Source: Stutzerimonas stutzeri
Lineage (GTDB): Bacteria; Pseudomonadota; Gammaproteobacteria; Pseudomonadales; Pseudomonadaceae
Reading direction: 5' to 3'
Length of the DNA stretch: 64,000 nucleotides
NCBI RefSeq assembly: GCF_002890915.1
Contig: NZ_POUT01000006.1
Location: forward strand, 186,001 to 250,000
A program made the translations under genes and the position numbers. Positions within the stretch are counted from its first letter, which is position 1; the number at the start of each line of letters is the position of its first letter. This document shows, one piece after another, positions 42,868 through 51,582 of the stretch. The notes under the pieces were generated by a model, which saw nothing but the letters and a program-made list of their open reading frames with translations, ran no database searches and had not been told where the DNA came from.

Positions 42868-43401
42868 TCAATTCATGCCGTCCAGCAGCCCCGCCATGTC
42901 GTCGGCGTGTTCCTCTTCCTGGGCGAGGATGTCTTCGAAGATGCGCCGGGTGGTGGGGTCCTTGTCGCCGATGTACTGGATGATCTCCCGATAACTGTCG
43001 ATGGCGATACGCTCGGCCACCAGGTTCTCGAAGACCATGTCGCGCAGCCCGTTGCCCTCGACGTACTGGGCGTGGGCGCGTTCGGTCAGGCTGTCGGGGT
43101 TGAAGTCCGGTTCGCCGCCCAACTGCACGATACGCTCGGCGAGGCGATCGGCATGCTGCTGTTCCTCGTTGGCGTGCTCGAGGAATTCGTCCGCAGCCAG
43201 GGTGGATTTGAGCCCGGTGGCCATGTAGTAGTGGCGCTTGTAGCGCAGATAGCAGACCAGCTCCGTGGCCAGGGCTTCGTTGAGCAGGTTGACCACCACC
43301 TCGCGGTCGGCGGAATAGCTTTCGGTTACGGCTCCGTTCTCGACATGTTGGCGGGCCCGCTGACGCAGGCTTTGCTTGTCGCTCAGTTGTACGTAACTCA
43401 T
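42868..43401 (-). CDS. Ferritin-like / bacterioferritin-type protein (PA4880-like)
   Basis: About 177 residues from ATG 43401 (MSYVQLSDKQSLRQRARQH). A four-helix diiron fold is shown by LNEALATELVCYLRYKRHYY, EFLEHANEEQQHADRLAERI, ENLVAERIAIDSYREII and ILAQEEEHADDMAGLL, giving the paired E...ExxH ligands. The family stores iron or protects DNA from peroxide. Its neighbours osmE and MgtC suggest a stress setting. Transcribed alone; the gap to the next gene on the same strand is 49 bases. Confidence 0.88.
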   Translation of the reverse strand: MSYVQLSDKQSLRQRARQHVENGAVTESYSADREVVVNLLNEALATELVCYLRYKRHYYMATGLKSTLAADEFLEHANEEQQHADRLAERIVQLGGEPDFNPDSLTERAHAQYVEGNGLRDMVFENLVAERIAIDSYREIIQYIGDKDPTTRRIFEDILAQEEEHADDMAGLLDGMN

Positions 43402-43450
43402 CACGGTGTCCTCGTCGGCTTTGTCTCGCCGCGAGGATGTCGCGGCGAAT

Positions 43451-43630
43451 TCACGGTTCGCCAATTGAGATCGGAGCCGGGACGGAAAGTTTTGTGAGCT
43501 GGCTTCCATCCGGCTCCGGCTCGCGTGGCGGCCGGCCTGGCTCGTCGATCGGCAGCGGATCGCCTGGCTCCTCGCGCTTGGGATTGCGCTCCGGCATCGG
43601 CGGGTCGCTGTCCGGCTCTGGGCGTTGCAT
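43451..43630 (-). CDS. Small proline-rich acidic hypothetical protein (59 aa)
   Basis: A 59-codon frame starting MQRPEPDSDPPMPERNPKRE, ending ...PISIGEP before TGA at 43451-43453. About a quarter of residues are proline and most of the rest are charged: likely disordered. It begins 10 bases beyond the stop of the upstream basic protein, so the two look like an operon. The ribosome site is weak. Composition resembles small proline-rich proteins seen in other pseudomonads, but I cannot name a family. No function assigned. Confidence 0.5.
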   Translation of the reverse strand: MQRPEPDSDPPMPERNPKREEPGDPLPIDEPGRPPREPEPDGSQLTKLSVPAPISIGEP

Positions 43631-43640
43631 GGCGTCTCGC

Positions 43641-44039
43641 TCAGCTCAGGGCGCGCAGCAGCTCGTCCTTGCGCATCTTCGAGCGGCCGCGGATATCGCG
43701 CTCGCGTGCCTTGTCCATCAGTTGGTCGCGGGTCATGTCGGCCAGCGCCGTGCTAGCGGATTTCGAGCGGCGGGCCGAGCCCTTGTTCGGCGAATCGCCT
43801 TTGCGCGTCTGCGCTGCCCGGTGGGCGGAGTCCTTGCGTTCGGCGCGCTTGGCGGTTTCGCTTTTCGTCCTGCCCGAGCCGCCTTTGCGTTCGCCGCCGC
43901 CGGATTGCTTGTTGACCGTCGCCCAGGCTCGCGCCTCGGCCTCCTTCTCGGAAACGCCACGTTCTTCGTAGCTCTGCTCGATATGCTCGGCCTTGCGCTG
44001 CTGCTTTTCGCTGTATTTGGATTTGTCTCCACGGGGCAT
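43641..44039 (-). CDS. Small basic plasmid-stabilisation-type protein with Rho-N/SAP-like C-terminus
   Basis: A 132-residue, very basic protein. The N-terminus MPRGDKSKYSEKQQRKAEHI with YEERGVSEKEAEARAWATVNK is the signature of proteins often labelled plasmid stabilisation protein in Pseudomonas. A lysine/serine-rich linker leads to a Rho-N or SAP-like helical pair (MTRDQLMDKARERDIRGRSKMRKDELLRAL), which usually binds nucleic acid. Role unproven; nucleoid or RNA binding is an inference. GGAGG-type site before the ATG (minus strand AAGGAGGCCCGCC). Confidence 0.8.
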   Translation of the reverse strand: MPRGDKSKYSEKQQRKAEHIEQSYEERGVSEKEAEARAWATVNKQSGGGERKGGSGRTKSETAKRAERKDSAHRAAQTRKGDSPNKGSARRSKSASTALADMTRDQLMDKARERDIRGRSKMRKDELLRALS

Positions 44040-44102
44040 GGCGGGCCTCCTTGGTCGTGGAAATAGGCGGCGCAGCGGGTGCCGCTACGCCGCCGATGCG
44101 TC

Positions 44103-44444
44103 TCAACGGCGCTGATTGCGCTGGTTCTCCTCGAGTTGCCGGCAAGTCAGGAAGCCTTTGCCGTCCACGCGTCCAGAGGCGTCGAAGCTGACGTAGTAGG
44201 GCTGCTGCTTACCGTCCCGGCTGAGGATGTAGTCGTGGCAGAGGCCCGGAGCGGCGGTACGGGCGCCGGCGCTGGATGGTTCGCCGCCGATTGCCAGTAC
44301 CCGCTCCTGGGTCATTCCCTCTTCGACGTCACGGACCAGGGGCTCATCGCGATAAGTGATCCGGTCGACGGGGTTCTGCACGTTGCTGGCGCAGCCGGCG
44401 AGCAGCAGTACGGCCGCAAGGGGGTAGAGCGCGCGCTTGAACAT
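44103..44444 (-). CDS. osmE: Osmotically inducible lipoprotein OsmE (SmpA/OmlA family)
   Basis: A 113-residue lipoprotein with lipobox LLLAGC (Cys18). The SmpA/OmlA fold follows with VEEGMTQERVLAIGGEPSS and CHDYILSRDGKQQPYYVSFDASGRV. In E. coli osmE is induced by high osmolarity and in stationary phase. The start at ATG 44444 has GAGGACT upstream. PA4876-type neighbour of the ferritin-like gene, as in P. aeruginosa. Confidence 0.9.
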   Translation of the reverse strand: MFKRALYPLAAVLLLAGCASNVQNPVDRITYRDEPLVRDVEEGMTQERVLAIGGEPSSAGARTAAPGLCHDYILSRDGKQQPYYVSFDASGRVDGKGFLTCRQLEENQRNQRR

Positions 44445-44535
44445 GGGAAGTCCTCGCTGGGTAGGGTTCTCTTTTGGCCCCTGAGCGCTCCGGGAGTTTC
44501 AGCGCAGCGCCGTTTCACGCCTGTGGCGAGGCCTC

Positions 44536-45852
<1,317 letters not shown>

Positions 45853-45861
45853 GGGAATTCC

Positions 45862-46422
45862 TCAGGCTGGTGGTGGGGGCGGGCCGCCATCGTTCGGCCC
45901 GCGCGAGCTGCTTCCTTCGTTGCCTTTCCGACGCTTGTGGGCGTGCAGCGCGGCGTGCCGCTCCAGCCGCGGCATCAGCACGAAGATCGCCAGCGCCAGC
46001 AGCGTGCTGAGCACGGCGGTGGCCTCGTGGCCCATGCCGACGGCGATGCCGATGGCCGCGGTGAGCCAGATGCCCGCAGCGGTGGTCAGCCCTTTGACAT
46101 CCTCGATCGAGCTACCTTTGAGGATAGTCCCGGCACCGAGAAAGCCGATGCCGGTGACGATGCCCTGGATCACCCGCGAGATGTCGTCGCCGCCCATGCC
46201 GGCTTGCACCGGCACTAGCACGAACAGGGCCGCGCCCAATGCCACCAGCATGTGGGTGCGCAGCCCGGCCGCCTTGCGCCGGCGCTCGCGTTCGTAGCCG
46301 AGCAGTCCGCCCAGGATCGAGGCGATCAGCAGGCGACAGCCGATCCGTGTCGCCTGCTCCAGGTCGGGAATGTCGGAAAACTCCGAAGCGATGGTGCTGC
46401 TGATGATCGACCACCACTCCAT
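45862..46422 (-). CDS. MgtC/SapB family inner-membrane protein
   Basis: A 186-residue protein with about five membrane helices. LLIASILGGLLGYERERRRKAAGLRTHMLV is the MgtC/SapB signature, followed by VIQGIVTGIGFLGAGTIL and GLTTAAGIWLTAAIGIAVG. The soluble C-terminal domain of classical MgtC (about 80 residues) is lacking, so this is the short SapB-like form, and the tail is a charged proline-rich segment ending PPPPPA. MgtC proteins bear on magnesium homeostasis and survival in acid and macrophages. First gene of a two-gene unit. Confidence 0.9.
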   Translation of the reverse strand: MEWWSIISSTIASEFSDIPDLEQATRIGCRLLIASILGGLLGYERERRRKAAGLRTHMLVALGAALFVLVPVQAGMGGDDISRVIQGIVTGIGFLGAGTILKGSSIEDVKGLTTAAGIWLTAAIGIAVGMGHEATAVLSTLLALAIFVLMPRLERHAALHAHKRRKGNEGSSSRGPNDGGPPPPPA

Positions 46423-46499
46423 GTTCGTCTCCAGTGCGCTGGGGTCTGACTGTATTGAGTCGTGGGAGCGCAGTGGGTTCGGTCAGTCGCGTGCGGCAG

Positions 46500-47588
46500 T
46501 CATGGGGCCTCGCCGGGGGCTTGTCCCATTCGTACCTGGGTTGATCCCGCTGGCCGCGCAGGCCCCTGATCGGTCACCTGGAAACGCAACATGCCGATCA
46601 TCTGCCCGGCCTCGGTGACCACCCGTACCCGCCAGCGGCCTGCCGGTGCGGCAGGGAAATTGCGTTTGTGGGTCCAGGCCCGATAGCCCGCCTCGCGACC
46701 GCCGCTGATGTCCAGGGCGATGCGGTCGACTTGCCGGCCATTGTGCAGCCATTCGTGGTAGATGCGTTCCTTCAGGCCACGCGGCGCATTGATCGCGGTA
46801 TAGGCATACAGCCCGTTGGCCTTCAGCTCGGCGCTGTTCAGCTGGCGCAGGCCCTGGCCCGGTTTGCGCTGGCGGTCATCGAGGCTCATGGTCACCGCGA
46901 CATCGGTGAGCCAGAGCGTAGCCGGCGGCACCCAGGTGCGCCCCAGCCAGCCCGCGCCGCCGAGCGCCACGGCCAGCAGCACGATGCCCGGCACGTTGCG
47001 CCAGCTCCAGCGCGGGAACAGGCCGCTGAGGCTCGGCAGCGCCAGTAGCACGGCGACCGCCAGTGCCAGCTGGTAGCTCTGCGGCGTGGAGAGATGGAGG
47101 ATGATCGGCAAGGCGGTAAGCAGCACCGCGAACAGTGTCAGGGTATGGAAGCCGAGGTAGAGCCAGCGCCTCGGTGCCAGCCACCTGTAGTACAGCGGGT
47201 CGATCAGCGAGATCAGCGCCGCCACGCCGAGCAGCCCGGTGAACAAGGCCTGACCGCTGTTCCAGGTGGTGGTGATGACGAAGAACGGAATGATGAAGAA
47301 CAGGCTTTCCTGGTGCACCATTTGCGTCGCGTAACGCAGCAATGGTGGCGGCACCTGCCAGCCGAACCTGCGCTGCAGGCTGCGGCGCAGGCTGGATTCG
47401 AGCACCAGCCAGAGCCAGCTGACCAGCATGACCAGCGCCACCACCTTGGCCAGGCCGGCATGCCGTTCGACCAGCAGGAAGCTGGCCACGCCGGAACAGA
47501 AACCGAACAGCGCGATGGTCCCCGGATAGCGGCGGATCAGGCGGCTGGCCAGTTCGAACAGGCGTGACAGCAAAGGCTTGAACTGCAT
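46500..47588 (-). CDS. DUF5924 membrane protein with C-terminal DUF2914 domain
   Basis: About 362 residues from ATG 47588 (MQFKPLLSRLFELASRLIRRYPG); the frame remains open to 47762 but this start suits the family. Seven or so membrane helices span residues 20-245. A soluble DUF2914 domain follows (residues 265-345) with LKERIYHEWLHNGRQVDRIALDISGG and GRWRVRVVTEAGQMIG. DUF2914 is probably periplasmic. Function unknown; no neighbours on the strand overlap it. Confidence 0.8.
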   Translation of the reverse strand: MQFKPLLSRLFELASRLIRRYPGTIALFGFCSGVASFLLVERHAGLAKVVALVMLVSWLWLVLESSLRRSLQRRFGWQVPPPLLRYATQMVHQESLFFIIPFFVITTTWNSGQALFTGLLGVAALISLIDPLYYRWLAPRRWLYLGFHTLTLFAVLLTALPIILHLSTPQSYQLALAVAVLLALPSLSGLFPRWSWRNVPGIVLLAVALGGAGWLGRTWVPPATLWLTDVAVTMSLDDRQRKPGQGLRQLNSAELKANGLYAYTAINAPRGLKERIYHEWLHNGRQVDRIALDISGGREAGYRAWTHKRNFPAAPAGRWRVRVVTEAGQMIGMLRFQVTDQGPARPAGSTQVRMGQAPGEAP

Positions 47589-47774
47589 GAAGCGGCGTTC
47601 CGGGTAGAGGCTTGTTACCAGTATCGGGTACGGCAGGGGCGGTGCAAATGTGCTGGGCGCCGCTCGCCTGCCATTGTGCCCCGGCCGCGACCGAGTCGTG
47701 TGCCGAGCGATGAGGTTTTCGTCATTTTCCGCGCGTGCGCCGTCCCGCGGCGGCGCCGGCACGGTGGAAACGGA

Positions 47775-48266
47775 TCAGTTCGGCGAAGCTTCGCCGTCCT
47801 CGTGAACCCGCTCCGCTGGCTGCGGTAGCGCCGAGGAGTGATGGCTGGTGATCAGCCACTGCCCGGCGGGGTCGTGCCATTTGTAGGTGAAGGTATAGCG
47901 TGCGCGGACGGTGCTGCCATCGCCGAGGTGGAAATCGTAGAGGCCGGTGTCCAGCGCGCTGTTGCAGTCGATCTGGATCATCCGCGAGACGACCTCGCCG
48001 GTCGGCTGCAAGGCGAGGAAATGCCTGAAATAGTCGAGCTTGCCTGCTGCAGTCGGGCGCGGGGTGTTGGATACCGTCGGCAGCAGCAACGACCCGGGGG
48101 CATAGTTGTCGACCACGCGCTGCGGATCGCCCGACTGCACGTCGTCGTTCCAGCGGTCGAAGAGAGCGGCGACCTGCTGCTCGTCGATGGTATGGCAGGC
48201 TCGATCTTCGGCCTGTGCGGCGATGGGGGACAGGGAAAGCAAGAGCAGGGGTAGTGCGTATTTCAT
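47775..48266 (-). CDS. Secreted SnoaL-like / SgcJ-EcaC family protein
   Basis: About 163 residues from ATG 48266 with a signal peptide (MKYALPLLLLSLSPIAAQA, cut before EDRAC). The NTF2-like core is VAALFDRWNDDVQSGDPQRVV, YAPGSLLLPTVSNTPR and YTFTYKWHDPAGQWLITSHHSS, matching the SgcJ/EcaC calcium/calmodulin kinase-association-like group. Substrate unknown. The frame open to 48410 is rejected because it would hide the signal peptide. Confidence 0.82.
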   Translation of the reverse strand: MKYALPLLLLSLSPIAAQAEDRACHTIDEQQVAALFDRWNDDVQSGDPQRVVDNYAPGSLLLPTVSNTPRPTAAGKLDYFRHFLALQPTGEVVSRMIQIDCNSALDTGLYDFHLGDGSTVRARYTFTYKWHDPAGQWLITSHHSSALPQPAERVHEDGEASPN

Positions 48267-48369
48267 TGCATTACTCGAGGTGGAGGGGTCGATTGCGGAA
48301 CAGGAGCCGCTGCGGTTCTGCGCCTTCGCGCATGACTGTGACCGCCCAGGCCTGTCGACATTCCATCCC

Positions 48370-48846
48370 CTAATGAAGCATTGCCCGGTCCAGCGCTTCG
48401 CGGACCTCACGGAAGGAGCCGGCGGCCTCGGGCGAGAGGCGAATCAGCGGCAGATCGACGGTCCGGCACAGCTGGTCGAGGAAATCGTCCGCGGCCTGTG
48501 GCTCGTCCAGCTTGAGCGCGCAGACGGCGGCCAGGTCGCGCTTGCGGCACAGGAGGAAATCGAAGCGCTGCGCGGCGATCCGGTTGGTCGCCCGGTACCA
48601 GTACGCCCTGCGCGCGAGGGCGGTGACCTCGACGACATCGGCGACGCCTACCTTGGCGAGGATCAGGTAGTCGTCGCCGGCGCTGCGTTGCAGCGTCGCC
48701 AGCAGTTCACGCTCGGCCGGGGCGAACAGGGGCTCCTTGAGGCGATAGGGAAACTGCAATGCCGGATGGTTGAGCTGCCGGTTCTTGATGAAGAACACCA
48801 GCACGAAGCAGACGAAGGCCACCAGCGTCAAGGCGAGCCAGCTCAT
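48370..48846 (-). CDS. DUF2726 domain protein, membrane-anchored
   Basis: A 158-residue protein: one N-terminal helix (LALTLVAFVCFVLVFFI), then a DUF2726-like region, YRLKEPLFAPAERELLATLQ, KVGVADVV and IAAQRFDFLLCRKRDLAAVCALKLDEPQ. That domain has a restriction-endonuclease-like fold in some members (D...D-F-L-L and K-L-D elements visible). Function unknown. DnaA-box-like modules lie just upstream. Confidence 0.8.
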   Translation of the reverse strand: MSWLALTLVAFVCFVLVFFIKNRQLNHPALQFPYRLKEPLFAPAERELLATLQRSAGDDYLILAKVGVADVVEVTALARRAYWYRATNRIAAQRFDFLLCRKRDLAAVCALKLDEPQAADDFLDQLCRTVDLPLIRLSPEAAGSFREVREALDRAMLH

Positions 48847-48972
48847 CCGGGGCGGCCTCGTCCTGCCGGCGGCACCAGCCTGCGTGCGGACTCAATGGCG
48901 CGATCGTTCATGCGGCCTCCTGTCTGGTTGTCTACCATGGTGGAGTGCAGAGCGCGGAAATGGTTTCCTCCG

Positions 48973-49007
48973 TTATCCACTACAGCTGTGCAGCTTTCTG
49001 TGGATAA
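48973..49007 (+). promoter_or_regulatory. DnaA-box-like module 1
   Basis: TTATCCAC-N6-TGTGCA-N6-TGTGGATAA. The right box is a perfect match (reverse) to the DnaA consensus TTATCCACA. Left box start to right box start is 26 bp, identical in all four copies. In the gene-free 48847-49307. Confidence 0.7.
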
Positions 49008-49154
49008 GCATGGGAATGAAGGCGCTGGACCTTGCAGCACTAGGTCTTGAAGAATCTGCTCAAATTTCGCTCAATGCCTTGTTTGTCGAAGGAAAAAGCT
49101 CCAGCCGGCATGAGAAGGGAAAGAACCGCAGGCGTCCTCGCCATTGGCGATGGG

Positions 49155-49189
49155 TTATCCCCGGTTATTGTGGACGTCATTGTGGATAA
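49155..49189 (+). promoter_or_regulatory. DnaA-box-like module 2
   Basis: TTATCCCC-N6-TGTGGA-N6-TGTGGATAA; perfect right-hand DnaA box. 182 bp after module 1, between it and the LOG-gene stop. Confidence 0.7.
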
Positions 49190-49307
49190 AGCGGGCAAAG
49201 ACGTCGCGAAGCCCCATATCTTTGCCGCCTTGGCGTCACTGGCTGAATTTTGCTCAGCTCGACGGAATGCCCGTTGCACGGGCATTCCTGCACCGCGGCG
49301 CGGTCGA

Positions 49308-49895
49308 TCATGCCGGCGCGGTTTTTTCCCACCTGGCGTGCACGGTCGGCTGCCAATCCTCGAGCAGGCGCAGCAGCGTTTGCGCCGAATCGCTGCGCTG
49401 CAGCATGTCGCGATGGGCGCCGCGCACGAAACGTTCCTCGACGAGATGGTCGAGGAAGTGGCTGAGCTTGCTGTAGAAGTGGTTGACGTCGAACAGGCCG
49501 AGCGGCTTGTTGTGATAGCCGAGTTGGCCCCAGGTCCAGACTTCGAACAGCTCTTCCAGCGTCCCCAGGCCGCCGGGCAGAGCGATGAAGGCGTCCGACA
49601 GCTCGGCCATCCGGGCCTTGCGTGCGTGCATGCCGTCGACCACTTCCAGGCGCGTGAGTCCGGTATGGCCGACTTCGGCATCCTTCAGGCTCTGGGGGAT
49701 GATGCCGACGACTTCGCCGCCGGCCTCCATGGTGGCGTTGGCCACCACCCCCATCAGGCCCACGGCGCCGCCGCCATAGATCAGCGTGATGCCATTGGCT
49801 GCCAGGGTGCGGCCGAGTTCGCGGGCGGCCTGTTCATAGATCGGGTTGGCGCCCGTGCTGGCGCCGCAAAAAACGCAAATGGAACGCAGGGACAT
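49308..49895 (-). CDS. LOG-family nucleotide 5'-monophosphate phosphoribohydrolase (TIGR00730)
   Basis: A 195-residue Rossmann-fold enzyme from ATG 49895 ([28 protein letters not shown]). The catalytic motif [15 protein letters not shown] and the [15 protein letters not shown] phosphate-binding loop match the LOG (lonely guy) family, which cleaves cytokinin-type or other nucleotide monophosphates at the N-glycosidic bond. In bacteria the true substrate is uncertain. Surrounded on both sides by the DnaA-box modules. A 25-codon reading frame with a strong ribosome site precedes it (49971-50048). Confidence 0.88.
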   Translation of the reverse strand: MSLRSICVFCGASTGANPIYEQAARELGRTLAANGITLIYGGGAVGLMGVVANATMEAGGEVVGIIPQSLKDAEVGHTGLTRLEVVDGMHARKARMAELSDAFIALPGGLGTLEELFEVWTWGQLGYHNKPLGLFDVNHFYSKLSHFLDHLVEERFVRGAHRDMLQRSDSAQTLLRLLEDWQPTVHARWEKTAPA

Positions 49896-49970
49896 CGTTG
49901 ACTCCGTTGCAGGGACTGCCCGCAGGTTACGCCGCGCGGCGACCGGGGCCAAGCGGTGCCCCCGGCGAGA

Positions 49971-50048
49971 TCATCGATCGACCCAGGCACCGCTGACCGC
50001 CGAGGCGTAATCGGCGAACAGGCATTCGAACAGGTTGTGGCTGAACAT
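49971..50048 (-). CDS. Candidate 25-codon small protein or leader peptide upstream of the LOG gene
   Basis: ATG at 50048 with GGAGGAG 8 bases upstream, a far better ribosome site than most genes here. It reads MFSHNLFECLFADYASAVSG..., ending in VDR and TGA. Same strand as the LOG gene and ends 75 bases before its start. It could be a small protein or an attenuating leader; nothing in the sequence is repetitive for one amino acid. Too short to judge by composition. Confidence 0.4.
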   Translation of the reverse strand: MFSHNLFECLFADYASAVSGAWVDR

Positions 50049-50159
50049 GGTCAGGCTCCTCCGCGGTTGATGAGCCCATGGTATGGGCGCTCCGGCTAGC
50101 CGGCCCGTTGATTCTGAACATCGTCGCGATAGGACGATGGCTATCGTGACTGCTTGGGT

Positions 50160-50194
50160 TTATCCCCGAACTCTGTGCAGCAATCTGTGGATAA
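50160..50194 (+). promoter_or_regulatory. DnaA-box-like module 3
   Basis: TTATCCCC-N6-TGTGCA-N6-TGTGGATAA; after the right box, AGCTTGGGAA resembles the GCATGGGAA after module 1. Lies in 50049-50618, which holds no other gene I can support. Confidence 0.7.
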
Positions 50195-50360
50195 GCTTGG
50201 GAAGAGCCGCTGCGAGCGAGTGCTCATCGGGGCTGGCGTGGTGCGTACATTTTTTGCCCAGATAACTGGGGATGCGGCTGGATGCCGCGCTACAGGGGGG
50301 TTGTCGTCATGTTGACGAACAGTGGGAAGCTATCAAAAGGGCGACATGCAATGGCCGAGG

Positions 50361-50395
50361 TTATCCCCGGAAGCTGTGGAAAACTCTGTGGTTTG
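50361..50395 (+). promoter_or_regulatory. DnaA-box-like module 4 (right box degenerate)
   Basis: TTATCCCC-N6-TGTGGA-N6-TGTGG, the last box ending GTTTG instead of ATAA. Same 26-bp phasing; 201 bp after module 3. Confidence 0.6.
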
Positions 50396-50618
50396 TTTGG
50401 GTAAAGATGCCTGTGGAGCCGTTTTGACGGGGGTTGAGCCGGATTGAATGAAAAATGCTCATGACGGTGGACGTGGCTGCCATCGTCCATCGCATCATCC
50501 CGCTGTCTTATGCTCCGGCATTCATTCGCGGCCAGTTGGTTGTGGGTGCCTGGGCCCTCGCCGACACTCGCCCGGTCGACGAAACCGTCCCATGAAAAAT
50601 CCGCTGAAGGAGCCCCGA

Positions 50619-51530
50619 ATGACTGAAGCCATCCGCTTCGAAGACAAGGTTGTGATCGTCACCGGTGCCGGTGGCGGGCTTGGCCGCGCACATGCGCTGC
50701 TGTTCGCCCGTCATGGCGCCAGGGTCGTGGTCAACGATCTGGGCGGCAGCGCCCAGGGCGAGGGGGCCAGCAGTTCCGCCGCCGATCGCGTGGTAGAGGA
50801 GATTCGCCAGGCTGGCGGCAGCGCAGTGGCCAACCACGACTCGGTGACCGATGGCGGCAGGATCGTGCAGCAGGCGCTGGATACCTTCGGCCGTGTCGAT
50901 GTGGTGGTCAACAATGCCGGCATCCTGCGCGACAAGACCTTCCACAAGATGGAGGATGCCGATTGGGACCTGGTCTATCGCGTACATGTCGAAGGCGCCT
51001 ACAAGGTCACCCGGGCCGCATGGCCGCACATGCGCGAGCAAGGCTATGGCCGGGTGATCTTCACCGCCTCGACGTCCGGCATCTACGGCAACTTCGGCCA
51101 GTCCAACTACGGCATGGCCAAGCTCGGCCTCTACGGGCTGACCCGCACCCTGGCGCTGGAAGGGCGCAAGAGCAATATCCTGGTCAATGCCATCGCGCCC
51201 ACCGGCGCGACGCGCATGACCGAAGGGCTGATCCCGCCGCAGGTATTCGAGCAGCTCAAGCCGGAGCTGGTCAGCCCGCTGGTGGTGTACCTGGCCAGCG
51301 AGCGCTGCCAGGACACCGCCGGGCTGTTCGAGGTCGGTGGCGGCTGGATGGGCAAGGTGCGCTGGGAGCGCAGCCTGGGCATGGGCTTCGATCCGCGGGC
51401 CGGCTTCGATGCCGAAGATGTCGCCGCACACTGGCAACGGATTTGCGACTTCGAGAATGCCGCACACCCGGCGGACAACATCGAGGCGCTCCGGGAAATG
51501 ATGGCCAACCTGCAGCAGCACGCCGGCTGA
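50619..51530 (+). CDS. SDR family 3-hydroxyacyl-CoA dehydrogenase-like oxidoreductase
   Basis: A 303-residue enzyme like the dehydrogenase part of peroxisomal multifunctional enzyme type 2. The NAD(P) site is VTGAGGGLGRAHAL and NDLGG follows at strand 2. The NNAG motif, the Ser of FTASTSGIYGNFG and YGMAKLGLYG (Tyr-x-x-x-Lys) give the catalytic triad. It extends past the usual SDR end with GLFEVGGGWMGKVRWERSLG, typical of the subgroup. ATG 50619 was chosen for the AAGGAG site; ATG 50592 lies upstream in frame. Probable role in fatty-acid or steroid-type hydroxyacyl-CoA oxidation, inferred from the family. Confidence 0.88.
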   Translation: MTEAIRFEDKVVIVTGAGGGLGRAHALLFARHGARVVVNDLGGSAQGEGASSSAADRVVEEIRQAGGSAVANHDSVTDGGRIVQQALDTFGRVDVVVNNAGILRDKTFHKMEDADWDLVYRVHVEGAYKVTRAAWPHMREQGYGRVIFTASTSGIYGNFGQSNYGMAKLGLYGLTRTLALEGRKSNILVNAIAPTGATRMTEGLIPPQVFEQLKPELVSPLVVYLASERCQDTAGLFEVGGGWMGKVRWERSLGMGFDPRAGFDAEDVAAHWQRICDFENAAHPADNIEALREMMANLQQHAG

Positions 51531-51582
51531 GGCATGGTGGCGGCCGGCGCCTTCCGTTGGGCGGGGAGGCACCGGCGCAGGG

